Below are positions 32,001 through 45,211 of a DNA stretch of 64,000 bases, piece by piece. Each line of letters opens with the position of its first letter. Within the stretch, counting starts at the first letter, position 1. The notes under the pieces are model-generated. The model saw only the letters and a list, made by a program, of their open reading frames with translations. It made no database searches and had not been told where the DNA came from. A program made the position numbers and the translations under genes. This DNA comes from Sipunculus nudus (Eukaryota > Annelida > Sipuncula > Golfingiida > Sipunculidae): NCBI GenBank assembly GCA_026874595.1, contig CM049315.1, positions 79,128,065-79,192,064 of the forward strand, read 5' to 3'.

Positions 32001-33310
32001 CGGGTCTGTGAATGTAATTTCAAATATACACAAAGTTATTTAAAATATAGATATACTGTTATATATACGTTATGGTGCACAATCTAAAACAGGTGAAAAT
32101 ACAGATTTCTACTGCGCTGTATACAACGTATTTGACACATGCTGAGAACGTTTTATTGGACGTCCTAAAAGTCGGAAAGTATAACATACTAGGAAATGTT
32201 ATAGAGACGTTTGCTATATGTAACACATAACGTTATACATTTTGTGCGTGTGGTTACATTTGCGACGTTGTTTTGGCACGTAAAATTAACATATCTTAAA
32301 CATTGCAAATTATTCGGTTCAATATATTTAAATTACAAATATACTCAACGTTATTTCAAACATTAATATATGGTTTTATATACGATACGGTGCACAATGT
32401 AAAGCTGATGAAAATACAGATTTTTACGACGCTGTATACAATGGTCAAGAAACATGTTGGGAACGTTATGGTGAACGTCTGTAATACCCGGAAGTATAAC
32501 GTTTTAGGCAATGTCGAAGAGACGTCTGCAAAATGTTACACACAACGTTTCACATGTTGTGCATATGGTTACATTTGCGACGTTGTTTTGCACGTAAAAT
32601 GTACGTATTCTAAACATTGCAAATTAGTCGGGTCTGTGAATGTAATTTTCAAATATACACAAAGTTATTTAAAATATAGATATACTGTTATATATACGTT
32701 ATGGTGCACAATCTAAAACAGGTGAAAATACAGATTTCTACTGCGCTGTATACAACGTATTTGACACATGCTGAGAACGTTTTATTGGACGTCCTAAAAG
32801 TCGGAAAGTATAACATATTAGGAAATGTTATAGAGACGTTTGCTATATGTAACACATAACGTTATACATTTTGTGCGTGTGGTTACATTCGCGACGTTGT
32901 TTTGGCACGTAAAATTAACGTATCTTAAACATTGCAAATTAGTCGGTTCAATATGTTTAAATTACAAATATATTCAACGTTATTTCAAACATTAATATAC
33001 GGTTTTATATACAATACGGTGCACAATGTAAAGCTGACTAAAATACAGATTTTTATGTACGTATCCTTAACGTTGCAAATTAGCCACCAATCACAATGTG
33101 GTTTTATATGATACGGCATGCAACATACATTAAACGTGTAAAGGACGTGAAACATCTGTTGTCTCCCATACTCAGTAATATAACGTTCAACGTCACTGAA
33201 ACATTTGCAGTATGTTGCACTCAACATGTTGTGTATATGGATATATTCCCGACGTTTTCCGGCAGTAAACGCAATGTATCAGACACATTGAAAAGCGGTG
33301 AATGTTGTTA
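26062..33310. repeat. Satellite B: ~314-bp monomers in ~629-bp dimers, ACGT-rich
   Basis: The array proper runs from about 26450 to 33060; about 390 bp before and 250 bp after are related but single-copy. Two monomer forms alternate, one with GGCACGTAAAATTAACG and one with GCACGTAAAATGTACG, giving a 628-630 bp dimer. A longer period of 1305 bp (27178 to 28483 to 29788) equals two dimers plus a 47-bp internal duplication. AACGT and ACGTT recur throughout, unusual in such AT-rich DNA. A frame of up to 137 codons persists in several units because the copies are similar, not because of evident coding. Confidence 0.9.
27371..27456. repeat. 47-bp duplication inside satellite B
   Basis: A 47-bp piece starting ACCCGGAAGTATAACATT and ending GACGTCTGCAAA occurs twice in a row here, and identically in the unit 1305 bp downstream (about 28676-28761), while other units have it once. 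It marks the 1305-bp block as a recent copy. Confidence 0.85.
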
Positions 33311-33380
33311 AAAAGCACGCTACACAATTGTAATTACAAGTATATAGATCAAAGGTTATCCAAAATACATTTATCACAGC
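33311..33380. other. Short unique spacer between satellites B and C
   Basis: About 70 bp of AT-rich sequence related to neither neighbouring array. Confidence 0.5.
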
Positions 33381-36300
33381 CACTTGTGAGCAGCAGGATT
33401 TATTAGCAGCAGCCACATGTAAATTGCAACAATGTATAATCACCAAAATATCAGTATTATTCTGCATGTTCAACACCCTAGGTGAATTTTAACCTAATCA
33501 TATGCAGAAAAAGCCCTGTTAAATGCTAAAAATCCCTTTTTTAAAGACACCCCCTAATGGCAAGTATTAACAGCGGCCATCTGCAATCTGCAACCCTGTA
33601 TATGTTCACCAAAAGATAAGTTAAATCCTGCATTTTCAACACCCTGCTGAATTTTAACCTGATCATATGCACAAAAAGTCATGTAAAGTGCTAAAAATCC
33701 ATTTTTGCTCCTCATTGGTACAAAAACACAGCCAGCTCTCCCAATTTTTGTATACATATTTCTCCAAGGGGTCATCTGCAGCCCAAAACTTTTCAGACTA
33801 ATCAGCCAAATAACACAGAATTTAGCTGAAGACACCACATGTATTACAGCCAATTTGATTCGGTACGGATGAAAACACTTTAAAGGATACCTCAAAATGG
33901 TAGATATTAACAGGAGCCATATGCAAATTGCAACCATGGATGTTCACCAAAGTATCAGTAAAATCCTGCATTTTGAACACCCTAGCTGAATTTTAACCTG
34001 ATGATATGGACAAAAAGCCATGTAAAGTGCTAAAAACCCATCCATTTTTTGCTCCTCATTGGTATAAAAACACAGCCAGGTCTCCCAATTTTTGTATACA
34101 TATTTCTCCAATGGGTCATCTGCAGCCCAAAACTTTTCAGACTAATCAGCCAAATAACACAGAATTTAGCTCAAGACACCACATGTATTAAAGCCAAGTT
34201 GAGTCGGTACAGATGAAAACACTTTAAAGGATACCTCAAAATGGTAGGTATTAACAGGAGCCATATGCAAATTCCAACCATGTATGTTCACCAAAGTATC
34301 AGTTAAATCCTGCATTTTGGACACCCTAGCTGAATTTTAACCTGAACATATGCACAAAAAGCCATGTAAAGTGCTAAAAATCCATTTTTTGCTCCTCATT
34401 GGTACAAAAACACAGCCAGGTCTCCCAAATTTTTGTATACATATTTCTCCAAGGGGTCATCTGCAGCCCAAAACTTTTCAGACTAATCAGCCAAATGACA
34501 CAGATTTAAGCTCAAGACACCACATGTATTAAAGCCAAGGTGAGTCAGTACAGATGAAAACACTTTAAAGGATACCCCAAAATGGTAGGTATTAACAGGA
34601 GCCATATGCAAATTGCAACCATGTATGTTCACCAAAGTATCAGTAAAATCCTGCATTTTGAACACCCTGCTGAATTTTAACCTGATCATATGCACAAAAA
34701 GCCTTGTAAAGTGCTAAAAATCCATTTTTGCTCCTCATTGGTACAAAAACACAGCCAGGTCTCCCAATTTTTGTATACATATTTCTCCAAGGGGTCATCT
34801 GCAGCCCAAAACTTTTCAGACTAATCAGCCAAATGACACAGATTTAAGCTCAAGACACCACATGTATTAAAGCCAAGGTGAGTCGGTACAGATGAAAACA
34901 CTTTAAAGGATACCCCAAAATGGTAGGTATTAACAGGAGCCATATGCAAATTGCAACCATGTATGTTCACCAAAGTATCAGTAAAATCCTGCATTTTGAA
35001 CACCCTGCTGAATTTTAACCTGATCATATGCACAAAAAGTCATGTAAAGTGCTAAAAATCCATTTTTGCTCCTCATTGGTACAAAAACACAGCCAGGTCT
35101 CCCAATTTTTGTATACATATTTCTCCAAGGGGTCATCTGCAGCCCAAAACATTTCAGACTAATCAGCCAAATAACACAGAATTTAGCTGAAGACACCACA
35201 TGTATTAAAGCCAAGTTGAGTCGGTACGGATGAAAACACTTTAAAGGATACCTCAAAATGGTAGGTATTAACAAGAGCCATATGCAAATTCCAACCATGC
35301 ATGTTCACCAAAGTATCAGTTAAATCCTGCATTTTAAACACCCTAGCTGAATTTTAACCTGATCATATGCACAAAAAGCCATGTAAAGTGCTAAAAATCA
35401 ATTTTTTGCTCCTCATTGGTACAAAAACACAGCCAGCTCTCCCAATTTTTGTATAAATATTCCTCCAAGGGGTCATCTGCATCCCAAAAATTTTCAGACT
35501 AATCAGCCAAATGACACAGAATTTAGCTCAAGACACCACATGTATTAAAGCCAAGTTGAGTCGGTACAGATGAAAACACTTTAAAGGATACCTCAAAATG
35601 GTAGGTATTAACAGGAGCCATATGCAAATTGCAACCATGCATGTTCACCAAAGTATCAGTAAAATCCTGCATTTTGAACACCCTAGCTGAATTTTAACCT
35701 GATCATATGCACAAAAAGCCTTGTAAAGTGCTAAAAATCCATTTTTGCTCCTCATTGGTACAAAAACAAAGCCAGGTCTCCCAATTTTTGTATACATATT
35801 TCTCCAAGGGGTCATCTGCAGCCCAAAACATTTCAGACTAATCAGCCAAATGACACAGATTTAAGCTCAAGACACCACATGTATTAAAGCCAAGGTGAAT
35901 CAGTACAGATGAAAACACTTTAAAGGATACCCCAAAATGGTAGGTATTAACAGGAGCCATATGAAAATTGCAACCATGTATGTTCACCAAAGTATCAGTA
36001 AAATCCTGCATTTTGAACACCCTAGCTGAATTTTAACCTGATCATATGCACAAAAAGCCTTGTAAAGTGCTAAAAATCCATTTTTGCTCCTCATTGTTAC
36101 AAAAACACAGCCAGGTCTCCCAATTTTTGTATACATATTTCTCCAAGGGGTCATCTGCAGCCCAAAACTTTTCAGACTAATCAGCCAAATAACACAGAAT
36201 TTAGCTCAAGGCACCACATGTATTAAAGCCAAGTTGAGTCGGTACAGATGAAAACACTTTAAAGGATACCTCAAAATGGTAGGTATTAACAGGAGCCATA

Positions 36301-36590
36301 TGCAAATTGCAACCATGCATGTTCACCAAAGTATCAGTAAAATCCTGCAATTTGAACACCCTAGCTGAATTTTAACCTGATGATATGGACAAAAAGCCAT
36401 GTAAAGTGCTAAAAATCCATTTTTTGCTCCTCATTGGTACAAAAACACAGCCAGGTCTCCCAATTTTTGTATACATATTTCTCCAATGGGTCATCTGCAT
36501 CCCAAACATTTCAGACCAATCAGTGTAATAACACAGAATTTAGCCCAAAACTCCAAATGTATACAGCCAATGTTGAGTCTGTATGGATTA
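33381..36590. repeat. Satellite C: ~340-bp tandem repeat, about nine copies
   Basis: A diverged, shortened unit comes first (33381-33560), then eight or nine full units with a 338-345 bp period. A convenient landmark, ATGCACAAAAAG or ATGGACAAAAAG, recurs near 33667, 34007, 34348, 34688, 35027, 35366, 35706, 36045 and 36385. The last unit decays after about 36530. The repeated 60-137 codon frames on both strands are by-products of copy similarity. Confidence 0.9.
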
Positions 36591-36704
36591 TTTTTGTAAT
36601 ATGCATGTTTTATGTAAAAATTCCTATTTTTTATAATTTTACATGCAATTTAAAAAAAAATTCCCCAATGGATGTCATTTAATCTATTGTACAAATCACA
36701 CAAA

Positions 36705-36708
<4 letters not shown>

Positions 36709-36759
<51 letters not shown>

Positions 36760-36794
36760 TATTTATAACTATTGGTTCCATAGTTCAGTTTACC

Positions 36795-36834
<40 letters not shown>
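36709..36834. repeat. (TA)n and (GA)n microsatellites
   Basis: A pure TA run at 36709-36758 and a pure GA run at 36797-36834, separated by about 40 bp. Confidence 0.95.
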
Positions 36835-36841
<7 letters not shown>

Positions 36842-39563
36842 ATTTGACATAAAAGTAATGTATCCATAAACAATTATTCAACATTATTTTTTGTTTTAAT
36901 TGTGTCTGGAGACTGTTGTTAAGGATTTTTATCTGCTGACACAAAAGCAACCTGTGACACATATGGAAATATACATACATAATACATAATATGCAGGTTA
37001 TGTGTTATACATTTCACAAAATATGAGATTATATGATTTAATGAGGAAAATTAGTGAGAAACTGGGAAGATTATCCACCTGAGTTACTGAAATAACAGTT
37101 TGTAATCTATTTTAAGGGGTTTTCTTTGTGTTTGTTACAGATATAACAGTTTATCTGAAGACATTTGTCTTTTATGTATTAATGAAATTTTGTAGCAAAT
37201 CAATCCTTGGAGACTATGAGTGAAATTTTGTCAATAATGAATTCTGGTCAGTTCATTTATGACTTTTGTTGTCATATAATGTTTTTTCAGTTACTTGTCT
37301 GCTGTCTTATTTTTAGTTCTGGTTTTATTTGTAACAAGGGTATCTTTATGTCTTATGTCATGTTCGTGTGTCATTGTCCTTGTTGAAAAATTAAATGTTT
37401 GTTAAAAATCGCTGTAGTGCTTCATGACAGTATTTATAGTATAATTTATTAAATTTAGTCTGAAAATGTCATTTATTTTTAAGAAAAAATTTTAATGATC
37501 TTATACATTATAAAGATAAATCTGGATTAGAATTAATTAAACCTAAACTGGAAACATAATATATCTTATTTTTAAAACATTTTACCTGATTCAATTCCCC
37601 AACCCTAACTATAAGATAAGTTGACACTTTATTTATATAACTTTATGGTCTATACCAGCACTCAGTGATGTATATTTGAACATAATTTTCCTTAATTGTG
37701 GACGTAATACATAACCAATGTTTGATGAAGGCCTATGTGTCACTGTGTGTTGCTAGCCTCCTCTCAAAATGAAGATAATTTTTTTTTATTGTTTCGTATA
37801 TGGCACATTTCCGCTTTTATATGACATCCATATTTTGCTCTTATAAAAAAAAAGTTCATATAGATCAGACATAGGCCTATTTATAAGGGGGGGGGGACTT
37901 TATTAAATACAATACATATGGCTTTTTACTTATAACCTGTTGCTATAATTTATGTGATTGCATGGACAACGAGATGTGTGTGTGTGTGTGTGTGCCATTC
38001 TAAGTCATTATTCATGATGTGGAGAGTGGTTCCATCTGGGGAAGGTGGCTCATAAATAGACGATAAATAAAATGAACCTGACACTTTTTCATATATATTT
38101 TCCTACCCATGTCTACAGGCGTAACAAACTTTTGAATTTGGCGGGTAAAAAGTTTCAAAGCACCTATCGTCCAAGTTTAAAAGAAAATATTTGGATATGA
38201 TAGGAGGTTACGATTTCGGCATTTACTTTGTGCTGGCGGGAAATATGAATCTGCGGGCAGGCAGGACGTGGTCGTCAGCTCCTTCGGTAAGTATATAGTA
38301 TGACAATGGGCCCATCTAGGCCAATGTAACCAGCTAATGTCTTCAGGCACATCACTGTTTTCTTAGGTATGCAAAAACCCATAAAAATATTCTCTTCAAA
38401 TTGAGTAATAATGACCATATGATAAGAAAGTTTCTTCGATCTTTTATTATCGCTCAGGTCAAGTTTTATGAATGTATGTCTTTGGTTTAGATTGCCTCGT
38501 CCAAAGATACAATATTCCAATTCGCGCTGCTAGCTGTCTGCATAAACAATTACGCATGAAAGGAGAATCCTAGTTGTTGATTCCACCACAAAGGTTTAGG
38601 GCAATTACAGCCAACCCGGACATAGTCAAAGACCATATCCCTAGAAGTGCAGGGTAGAACATAACTGCATTAAATGCGGCGGTATCCAGGACTCTGGATA
38701 CCGCATAAAAAGCTTCAGAGTAAACTGGAGAACTTCAAACCCTTGTCAGAAAAAAATCGTGTAAAATCAAATATTGCGTTTATGACAAGGAAACTGTAAG
38801 TAATCTGAGGGAGATATAGTACTTTATTCGAATGACCAAGAAATTCAGATAAATATTATGTTTTAGTATGTAAACAAGACTCACTTTTAAAACTTTGCAA
38901 CCCTTGCGTTTGAAACTGTCTCAGAATCTGAAACAATGAACTGCCTGACCTTTGCTCGCTGAGCCAACACGGCCCGTTACCACTGGTTACACAGGCGGCT
39001 GCCGGCCAGCTGTGGCTGGGGGAAAACCCAGAGCACACATCGTTCCCTGTGTATCACCGTTTATATAGGATAATACATATTCTTCTAATCAACATTTGAA
39101 GTAGACAAACACTGTCTAAGTGGTATGTTATATGCGTATTTGATTAGAATATCTTTATTTCCTAACAAATACGACATTTTTAGACGAAATATCAGAATTT
39201 AATTGTCATGTGGAATGTCACCAGTTTCCTCAAATCATCTTCTAGGGCTCTTGCACAGCTTAGCGTAGTAAGAGAGCACAGGTGCAAGGGCTAGGTAAAA
39301 CAGAATAGTCTGTCCTTGGCTGGGACAGACTATTCACTGAAATAGAGTAAAATTGACCGAAATTGACCATGATAAAAACATTAAATGAATCGGTTGTTTA
39401 CCTGTTTACATGTTACCTGTGTCAATTTTCATCGAGTATGAAAAAATAAGAGCATTTTATTTAAACTTTGATGAAATTTTTTATGAAAACTTTGGTAAAA
39501 CCCCGGTAAAACTTATTTTTTCCCAACCTGGGTTAAACCCAGGTTTTTACCGTTGTACTAAGT
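36835..39563. other. AT-rich DNA, no convincing gene
   Basis: Contains a TG run at 37975-37994 and a G-run near 37889. An 81-codon minus-strand frame (38275-38520) has a reasonably protein-like composition but no recognisable family. On the plus strand TTCGGTAAGTATA at about 38282 resembles a splice donor, so a host exon ending there is possible but unproven. Confidence 0.4.
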
Positions 39564-40494
39564 ACAGGGTTGGCAAACCTGTTGGGAAGATAGGTATTTT
39601 CCCCTTCTCAGGGAAGAAAAGGAAATTTCTGGGAAGAAAAAAAAGTCAGGGAAGAAACTCTTTTTCCCACAGGTTCCCACAACCTTTTATTAATAATATA
39701 TAACATAGTTAATAAGCATATATACAGAGAACCACTGAATAATATATATCAGTTGTTCATTAAGCACACATTGTTGTTCAATATTTACACACTCAGATAG
39801 TTTAGACTTATATTTCATAGAACACAGTGAATCCAAAAGTCCAAAACATGGTTTATACGCAGCATCCTGTAAGTAGATACAAGCTTGTTTGTATGTTCCA
39901 CAATGAACCTTTTCGAAGTTTTGACTGAACCACACCCATGGTTGAGACAGCCCATTTTATGGATACGGAGGATGCATATGCTGTGTGGAGGTTCAATACT
40001 AACTCCGCAAACCCTGCAGGTAGAGTAGGGCTCCCATTCTTTATTCCCATTTACCAGGATACAGCAGGCAAAGACATAGCTGAGAAGTAGAAAACTGAAT
40101 ATGGTGCAGACTTTGTCTGAAGGCTGTATGGCAGCTGTGATGTACTCATGGTTACGCTTTGCCAACAAATCTATAACTCGCTGCTGCTGTCCAGTGGAGT
40201 TTTTTTTTACATTTTTTATTTGGTGGAGGTAACCTTATGCTTGCTTAACTATTACTAAGTACATCTGCAGAGTTCTATTCTGGACTACATGACAGGGGCT
40301 TATACCCAGTTATCCTGGTGTCAACAGGGCTCGGTGTAACACTCCTGCGGGTCCTTGGTGTTTGTCATCCCCATTGCTTGGTCACAACACCAAGGAACCC
40401 CCGAGAGGTGCACTCATTTTTCAGTGAAACATGACTGTTAGGCAAAGTCTCCCCATTTAGCTTTCAGAGTGCTAACTCTGGGTGGGAGCCAACC

Positions 40495-40580
40495 CAATCT
40501 CACCGCCTGGCTTAGATTCAAACTCATGATCTCCTGGCCTAGAGTCCTGAACTCTACCCCTGAGCCACAGAAGCTGGTAG
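40495..40580 (-). mobile_element. tRNA-derived SINE head
   Basis: Read on the minus strand, TGGCTCAGGGGTAGAG resembles a tRNA A box and GAGTTTGAATCT, about 40 nt downstream, a degenerate B box. The spacing fits a polymerase III promoter, but the intervening sequence cannot form a tRNA, as expected for a SINE head. The rest of the SINE body is probably to the left, toward 40300. Confidence 0.5.
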
Positions 40581-40671
40581 GCCTGTGTCGAGTTGATGAC
40601 CTTGATAAGTTGGATGGAGTAGGTGAGCTACCAGAAGACATGGCTGGACTGCCAGTCTGCCTGTTACTAAG

Positions 40672-40916
40672 CTAAAGACCAGCTCAACTGTACAAGCCAA
40701 CCTCCACCCCTGAAGGGTATAAACTAATGTTGAGTTCATCCAAATTACTTAACTAAAAACCAGCTCAACTGTACAAGCTGACCTCCACCCCTGAAGGTTA
40801 TGAACTAAAGTTGAGTTCATCCTTATTACTTAACTAAAAACCAGCTCAACTGTACAAGCCGACCTCCACCCCTGAAGGGTATGTACTCATTTTGAGTTCA
40901 TCCTAATCACACAGCT
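40672..40916. repeat. ~81-bp tandem repeat, three copies
   Basis: Three units, each with CCAGCTCAACTGTACAAGC, CCTCCACCCCTGAAGG and TTGAGTTCATCC, separated by ATTACTTAACTAAAAA. Confidence 0.85.
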
Positions 40917-41300
40917 CAAGACAAGCCTTCAGCAACAACAACACCAATGGACTGAGTGGACTCAAGTTGAATTCATCTTGATTACTCAGCTGAAGACTAC
41001 ATCATCCAGCCCTATAATAAAATGACACACCAGTCACATCCACATGGTTTGTTTGCATGTCCTTTATTTACCAAAGGGTGTGAAATCAATCATTCTGATT
41101 TGCACTGATATAACAAGCCAAAATGACATTTGAACAACGTGAAATACAGGTATTTTGTGAATCTTATTTCTTCCCTGGGAAGAAATTGTGGGAAGAAAGT
41201 ATTTCTTCCCTTCCGAAAGAAAATATTTCTTTCCATCCCTTCCCTTCCCTCCAGGAAGATTGTGCCTACCCTAAGTAGTGGGTAAAACCTGCAAACCCTG

Positions 41301-42592
41301 AAAAATACATTAAAAACAAGGGACCCATTGGTCACAGCACTCAGCGCATTTTGTAAAATTTTAGAAAATGCAAAATAAACATTTCTTTTTTCTACTTTTT
41401 AGCATTTATAGAACTAAGATATATCTGGTGATAATCATGATACCCTGCTCAGGTCAGGATAAACATAGAAACCACCCCAAGTCATGTACTGCTGCTCATG
41501 TGTTTTAAGCAGTCTGTTACACCTGCTTTTATATATGCTAGGCATTTCATCTGAACAGCAATATGCTGTCAACTTATGATATTTTACTATAATACTTCAA
41601 TATTTATTTTTTTTTAAATAAAAAAGGACTCTTAACTTAATACTAACTGTCTTTCTGCCAAATAACCAAATGTACCATTAGACTCATTATATTTAATAAT
41701 TCCTCTCCATCATATTAGTTTGATTATGAAATCCAACAGTGTAACATGCAGTTCTCAACATGTACTGCATGGCCATTTATTTTAAATATATTTTGTGCAC
41801 ACTGACATACCATTTGTTAAAAATGATAATATTCCTTTTGATTTATGATTTTCATTTCAAGCTGACTTCTCTTTACACACACACACACACACACATAAAT
41901 TAATTTGAAAAAACCTGTCAAATGCAAATAATCTATACATTGGACATTTAGCCATTATCTGAACACATTTATAGACTCCACAAACACTTATAATTTATTT
42001 TACAATATTAAATTTAAAATAAAATTGACATTATCTGTCTGAAGAAACATAAGAATAAAAATGATTGATTTTTTTAAAATAGTCTCTGTGAAAGAAAATC
42101 TAAAACCCCTACCCTTTCAGTTTCTCGCCTGAATTTAATGCTTTCATAAATTGGTCTTTTGAAGAATATTGATACTTGTACGTATCAATATTCGTCAGAA
42201 CAAATCAAAATTAGTAGGGATAAACTATGCAACAGTGCATTTGATGAAATTAAGGTCAATGATAACTTTTGGTCAATTTCAGTCTGTTTTAGTTAATTTT
42301 AGTCAATTTTCAGTCAAGTTTGGTTGAATTCAGTGAACAGTCTGCTCATTGCCAGTATCATAACATCTAGCTACAGGGCTGTAATGCAAACAAATCTTTT
42401 TAAATATACCTGTAATATAGTGTTTTCATCTTATAATAGTATGCTTCAGTTTGTATAATCCTGTCCATGATTGGGAATAAGCTTCTCGTTTTTTAATGGT
42501 TGCCTAAGTGCAGAATCAGACCTTTAATAAAAACAAATATTTATAATTTTCATAGCCTGAAAATATATATATATACATATACTTTTACATAT

Positions 42593-42625
<33 letters not shown>

Positions 42626-43555
42626 CAGTATATATATATATATATTATGTGTATATATTAAACAAAACGCCCCCTCACCCCCTGATTTTGAATAACTGGA
42701 TCCTCAACTTTATATCTATAACCATATATAAACATAAATGTTACCTTTTTTCACCTCTAATGAAGCTTCAGAATGAATTATTATTATAATCAAAACAATA
42801 AAATAATAATCAAATTGTTGAAAGTAGTTCCTCTGACTTTTAGTATAATTTGAGTTATAATCTTTACTTGATTACTTAGTTGTCTCTCCCATTTCAGATT
42901 CTAATGTTGCCAGAATGTCAGATCACTGCAGGGGAATGCTAGAGAAGACCAGTATGATTTAGTTATGAGGTGCAGCAGCATTGACGGTAACACATAGCTT
43001 CTTGATTCCTTGTGGTTACAATCCATATTCATGAAAGAAAATAGTATTTTCAATAAGATAAGCTACATCTTTTTTAGTATTTTTTAAATATTTGCATGGT
43101 CTTCCTTTGCTCAAAGTTACTTCATATATGGGGCCTTAGCGTATCAGTAACCAGAAGAGAGTACAGGGACAAGGACATGGTATTATCAGTTATGGACATG
43201 CCTGAGGAACATAGGCCGTGCATCCTTCTAATAGCGGTATTGTAAAGTTAACCACTTCTTTGTCCACCCTCAAGATGCCCAATGCAGTGGAATAAAAAAT
43301 GTCATCACATTCAAATGTACATACATGCCACAGAAGCTAGATTACTCTTCATCTGTTGTCTCAAGTTTGGTTCTCTCCTTAATGTTTCTTGAAACAGTAT
43401 TTTTATTGAATGTATCAATTAGGATTGGGAAACAGGGCATAGCCATGTATAATGCCTCTCCTGAGACATACGTTTAAAACACTGCTTTGTCATCTTTGAT
43501 AACGGACTTGGGGTCAATTCAATTTTTAGCTGACTATAACCCTTACCAAAAATTT
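41301..43555. other. AT-rich DNA with microsatellites, no gene seen
   Basis: Contains a CA run at about 41876-41896 and interrupted TA runs at 42562-42660. No coding frame worth reporting. Confidence 0.5.
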
Positions 43556-43945
43556 TTATAAGTGCCATATATGTGAAAGTTATATGGCACATATAAGGTA
43601 CATATATGTGCCATATATGTCCCTTATGTCCAACCTTATAGCACCCATATATGTCACATATATGTCTGGTATATGGATTTGATATGCAAATTGGATAGGA
43701 GCCTTATATGTAACATATATGGGCCTTATATGTCACTTATAAGGCTTCCACATATAGGTCCCCTATAACTCCCATATATGTCCCATATATGTCCCCTATA
43801 ACTCCCATATATGTCCCATATATGTGTCTTATAACTCCCATATATGTGCCTTATAACTCCCATATATGTGCCATATATGTGCCTTATAAGTGCCATATAT
43901 GTCCCTTATAAGTGACATATAACTCACATATAAGTCCAGTGTATG
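43556..43945. repeat. CATATATG / CTTATAA minisatellite, copy 1
   Basis: A dense array of short units such as CCATATATGTCCC, CTTATAACTC and CTTATAAGTGC, many of them palindromic. The same family returns at 49880-50200 on the other side of the LINE. Confidence 0.85.
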
Positions 43946-44448
43946 CACCTTCTGTGCTGTTTGTCAATAGCTCAATTATGTCTGTTTTTGTTTTAGATAT
44001 TTTATTGATACTGAATATGCACATATAAATCACATAATACAAGCATCAGTGGGATTAAGTGCAAGCTACTTAAAGCTTACCTCGACTCTCTCCCGAATGT
44101 TTCCATCAACAATATACGATGGCAGTATTCAGAGTGTTTGGATGTGAGTGAGTTTAGGTGAGGTAGGGTGGTATGGATGTTGGGTAAGTGAAGGCAAGTT
44201 GTAAATTTTCTTAGTAAGAATGGAAGAAATTGTTCATTTGTTCTTTTTTTTTTTAATTTAATTAATTATTTGGAAGACAAGTTTTTAAAATTGTTTTTGT
44301 TTCGTTTTTGTTTCAGGTCCTAGTATATTAGGACTAATTTTATGACTGAATTATGAATATCACTTTTAGGGGAAAATATGGTGGGGAATATTATATTTTG
44401 AACCTTTTTGTGTCTTCTATGTATGAAGATACTGCTTCAAAAATTTCT

Positions 44449-45159
44449 TCATTTCTGATGTGGCTTGCATAGGGATTTGCCATAAAGAAGTTCTTCTACA
44501 GGTTTATTTAGGGGGAGATGTTTACTTCTAGAGTTGACATGGAGGTGACACTGCAGTAGGTAATGTTCTGCGTTTTGTGTTTCGAATCCACATTTGCATT
44601 TTGAATCGTTTGATAAGTGTCTTCTATATAAATCATGGTTTAGATTACTGCACTGTGTTCTTAGCCGTGTGTGAATTATCTGGGCTCTTCTTGATCCTGA
44701 ATTATAATATTTAGGTGGTTTGTTTTTAGCAATTTCTCTTGATATATGATTTTTTACCAATTTACTGGTCTGGCAGTGTTTAAGTCTATCATCTAGTTTG
44801 TTCCATAGTCGTATAGATTTTGGTAGGAATGAGTTGTAGTACAGCTCTGTTCTAGAGAAAATGTTTTGTATATTGAGTAGAGCACTTGACCTTGTATTAA
44901 AGGTATAGTTTCTTGGTGGAGGTAATAGAAGGTAAAGGTACTTTGGAGTTTCTTGTTTTAACATTTTGTGTAGTTGGATGACCACAGAGTTTTCCCTACG
45001 TTTTTTTAATTGGGGCCAGCCTGTTTCTTTGTATAGTTTGGCGTGGCTAGTTCCTCTGACACAGCCTGTCACAATCCTGGCAGCTTGTAGCTGCACTGCC
45101 TCCAATGTATCACTTTGCTCTTGTGTGCAGTTACACCACACAACATTGCTATATTCCAA
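44449..45159 (-). pseudogene. LINE C-terminal domain fragment
   Basis: 236 codons downstream of the RT palm. It contains the LQ..AARI/VTG motif, a WNKLDDRLK-type motif, and a Cys/His-containing end (CKCG...HYLLQC) typical of LINE proteins of this group. It is separated from the palm fragment by a frame change near 45190. Confidence 0.8.
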
Positions 45160-45211
45160 TATTGGCCTTATATAAGTGAAGTATATGTTTTCAAGAGTTT
45201 TCCTATCAAAC

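Larger units (their letters stand above)
39564..41300. mobile_element. Possible composite element with inverted GGGAAGAAA-rich ends
   Basis: The left end starts CAGGGTTGGCAAACCTG and runs into GGGAAGAAA-rich DNA to about 39680. The right end (about 41165-41300) carries similar GGGAAGAAA-rich DNA and closes with GCAAACCCTG, the inverse of the left start. The interior includes a SINE-like copy and a three-unit tandem repeat. No transposase is visible and target duplications are not clear. Confidence 0.4.

Noticed and set aside
26438-32716. Repeated frames of 80-137 codons in satellite B
   Set aside because: They recur because the monomers are alike. They start at non-ATG codons in many copies, are frameshifted or stopped in others, and have Thr/Tyr/Val-rich composition set by ACGT/TATA-rich DNA.
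19078-36590. CRISPR-like array
   Set aside because: Units are 300-365 bp with no constant short repeat and unique spacer pattern; these are eukaryotic satellites.
33554-36682. Frames of 60-127 codons in satellite C
   Set aside because: Explained by the ~340-bp period, and present on both strands at once.
38275-38520. 81-codon minus-strand frame as a host exon
   Set aside because: Composition is acceptable, but there are no flanking splice signals in the right orientation and no recognised domain.
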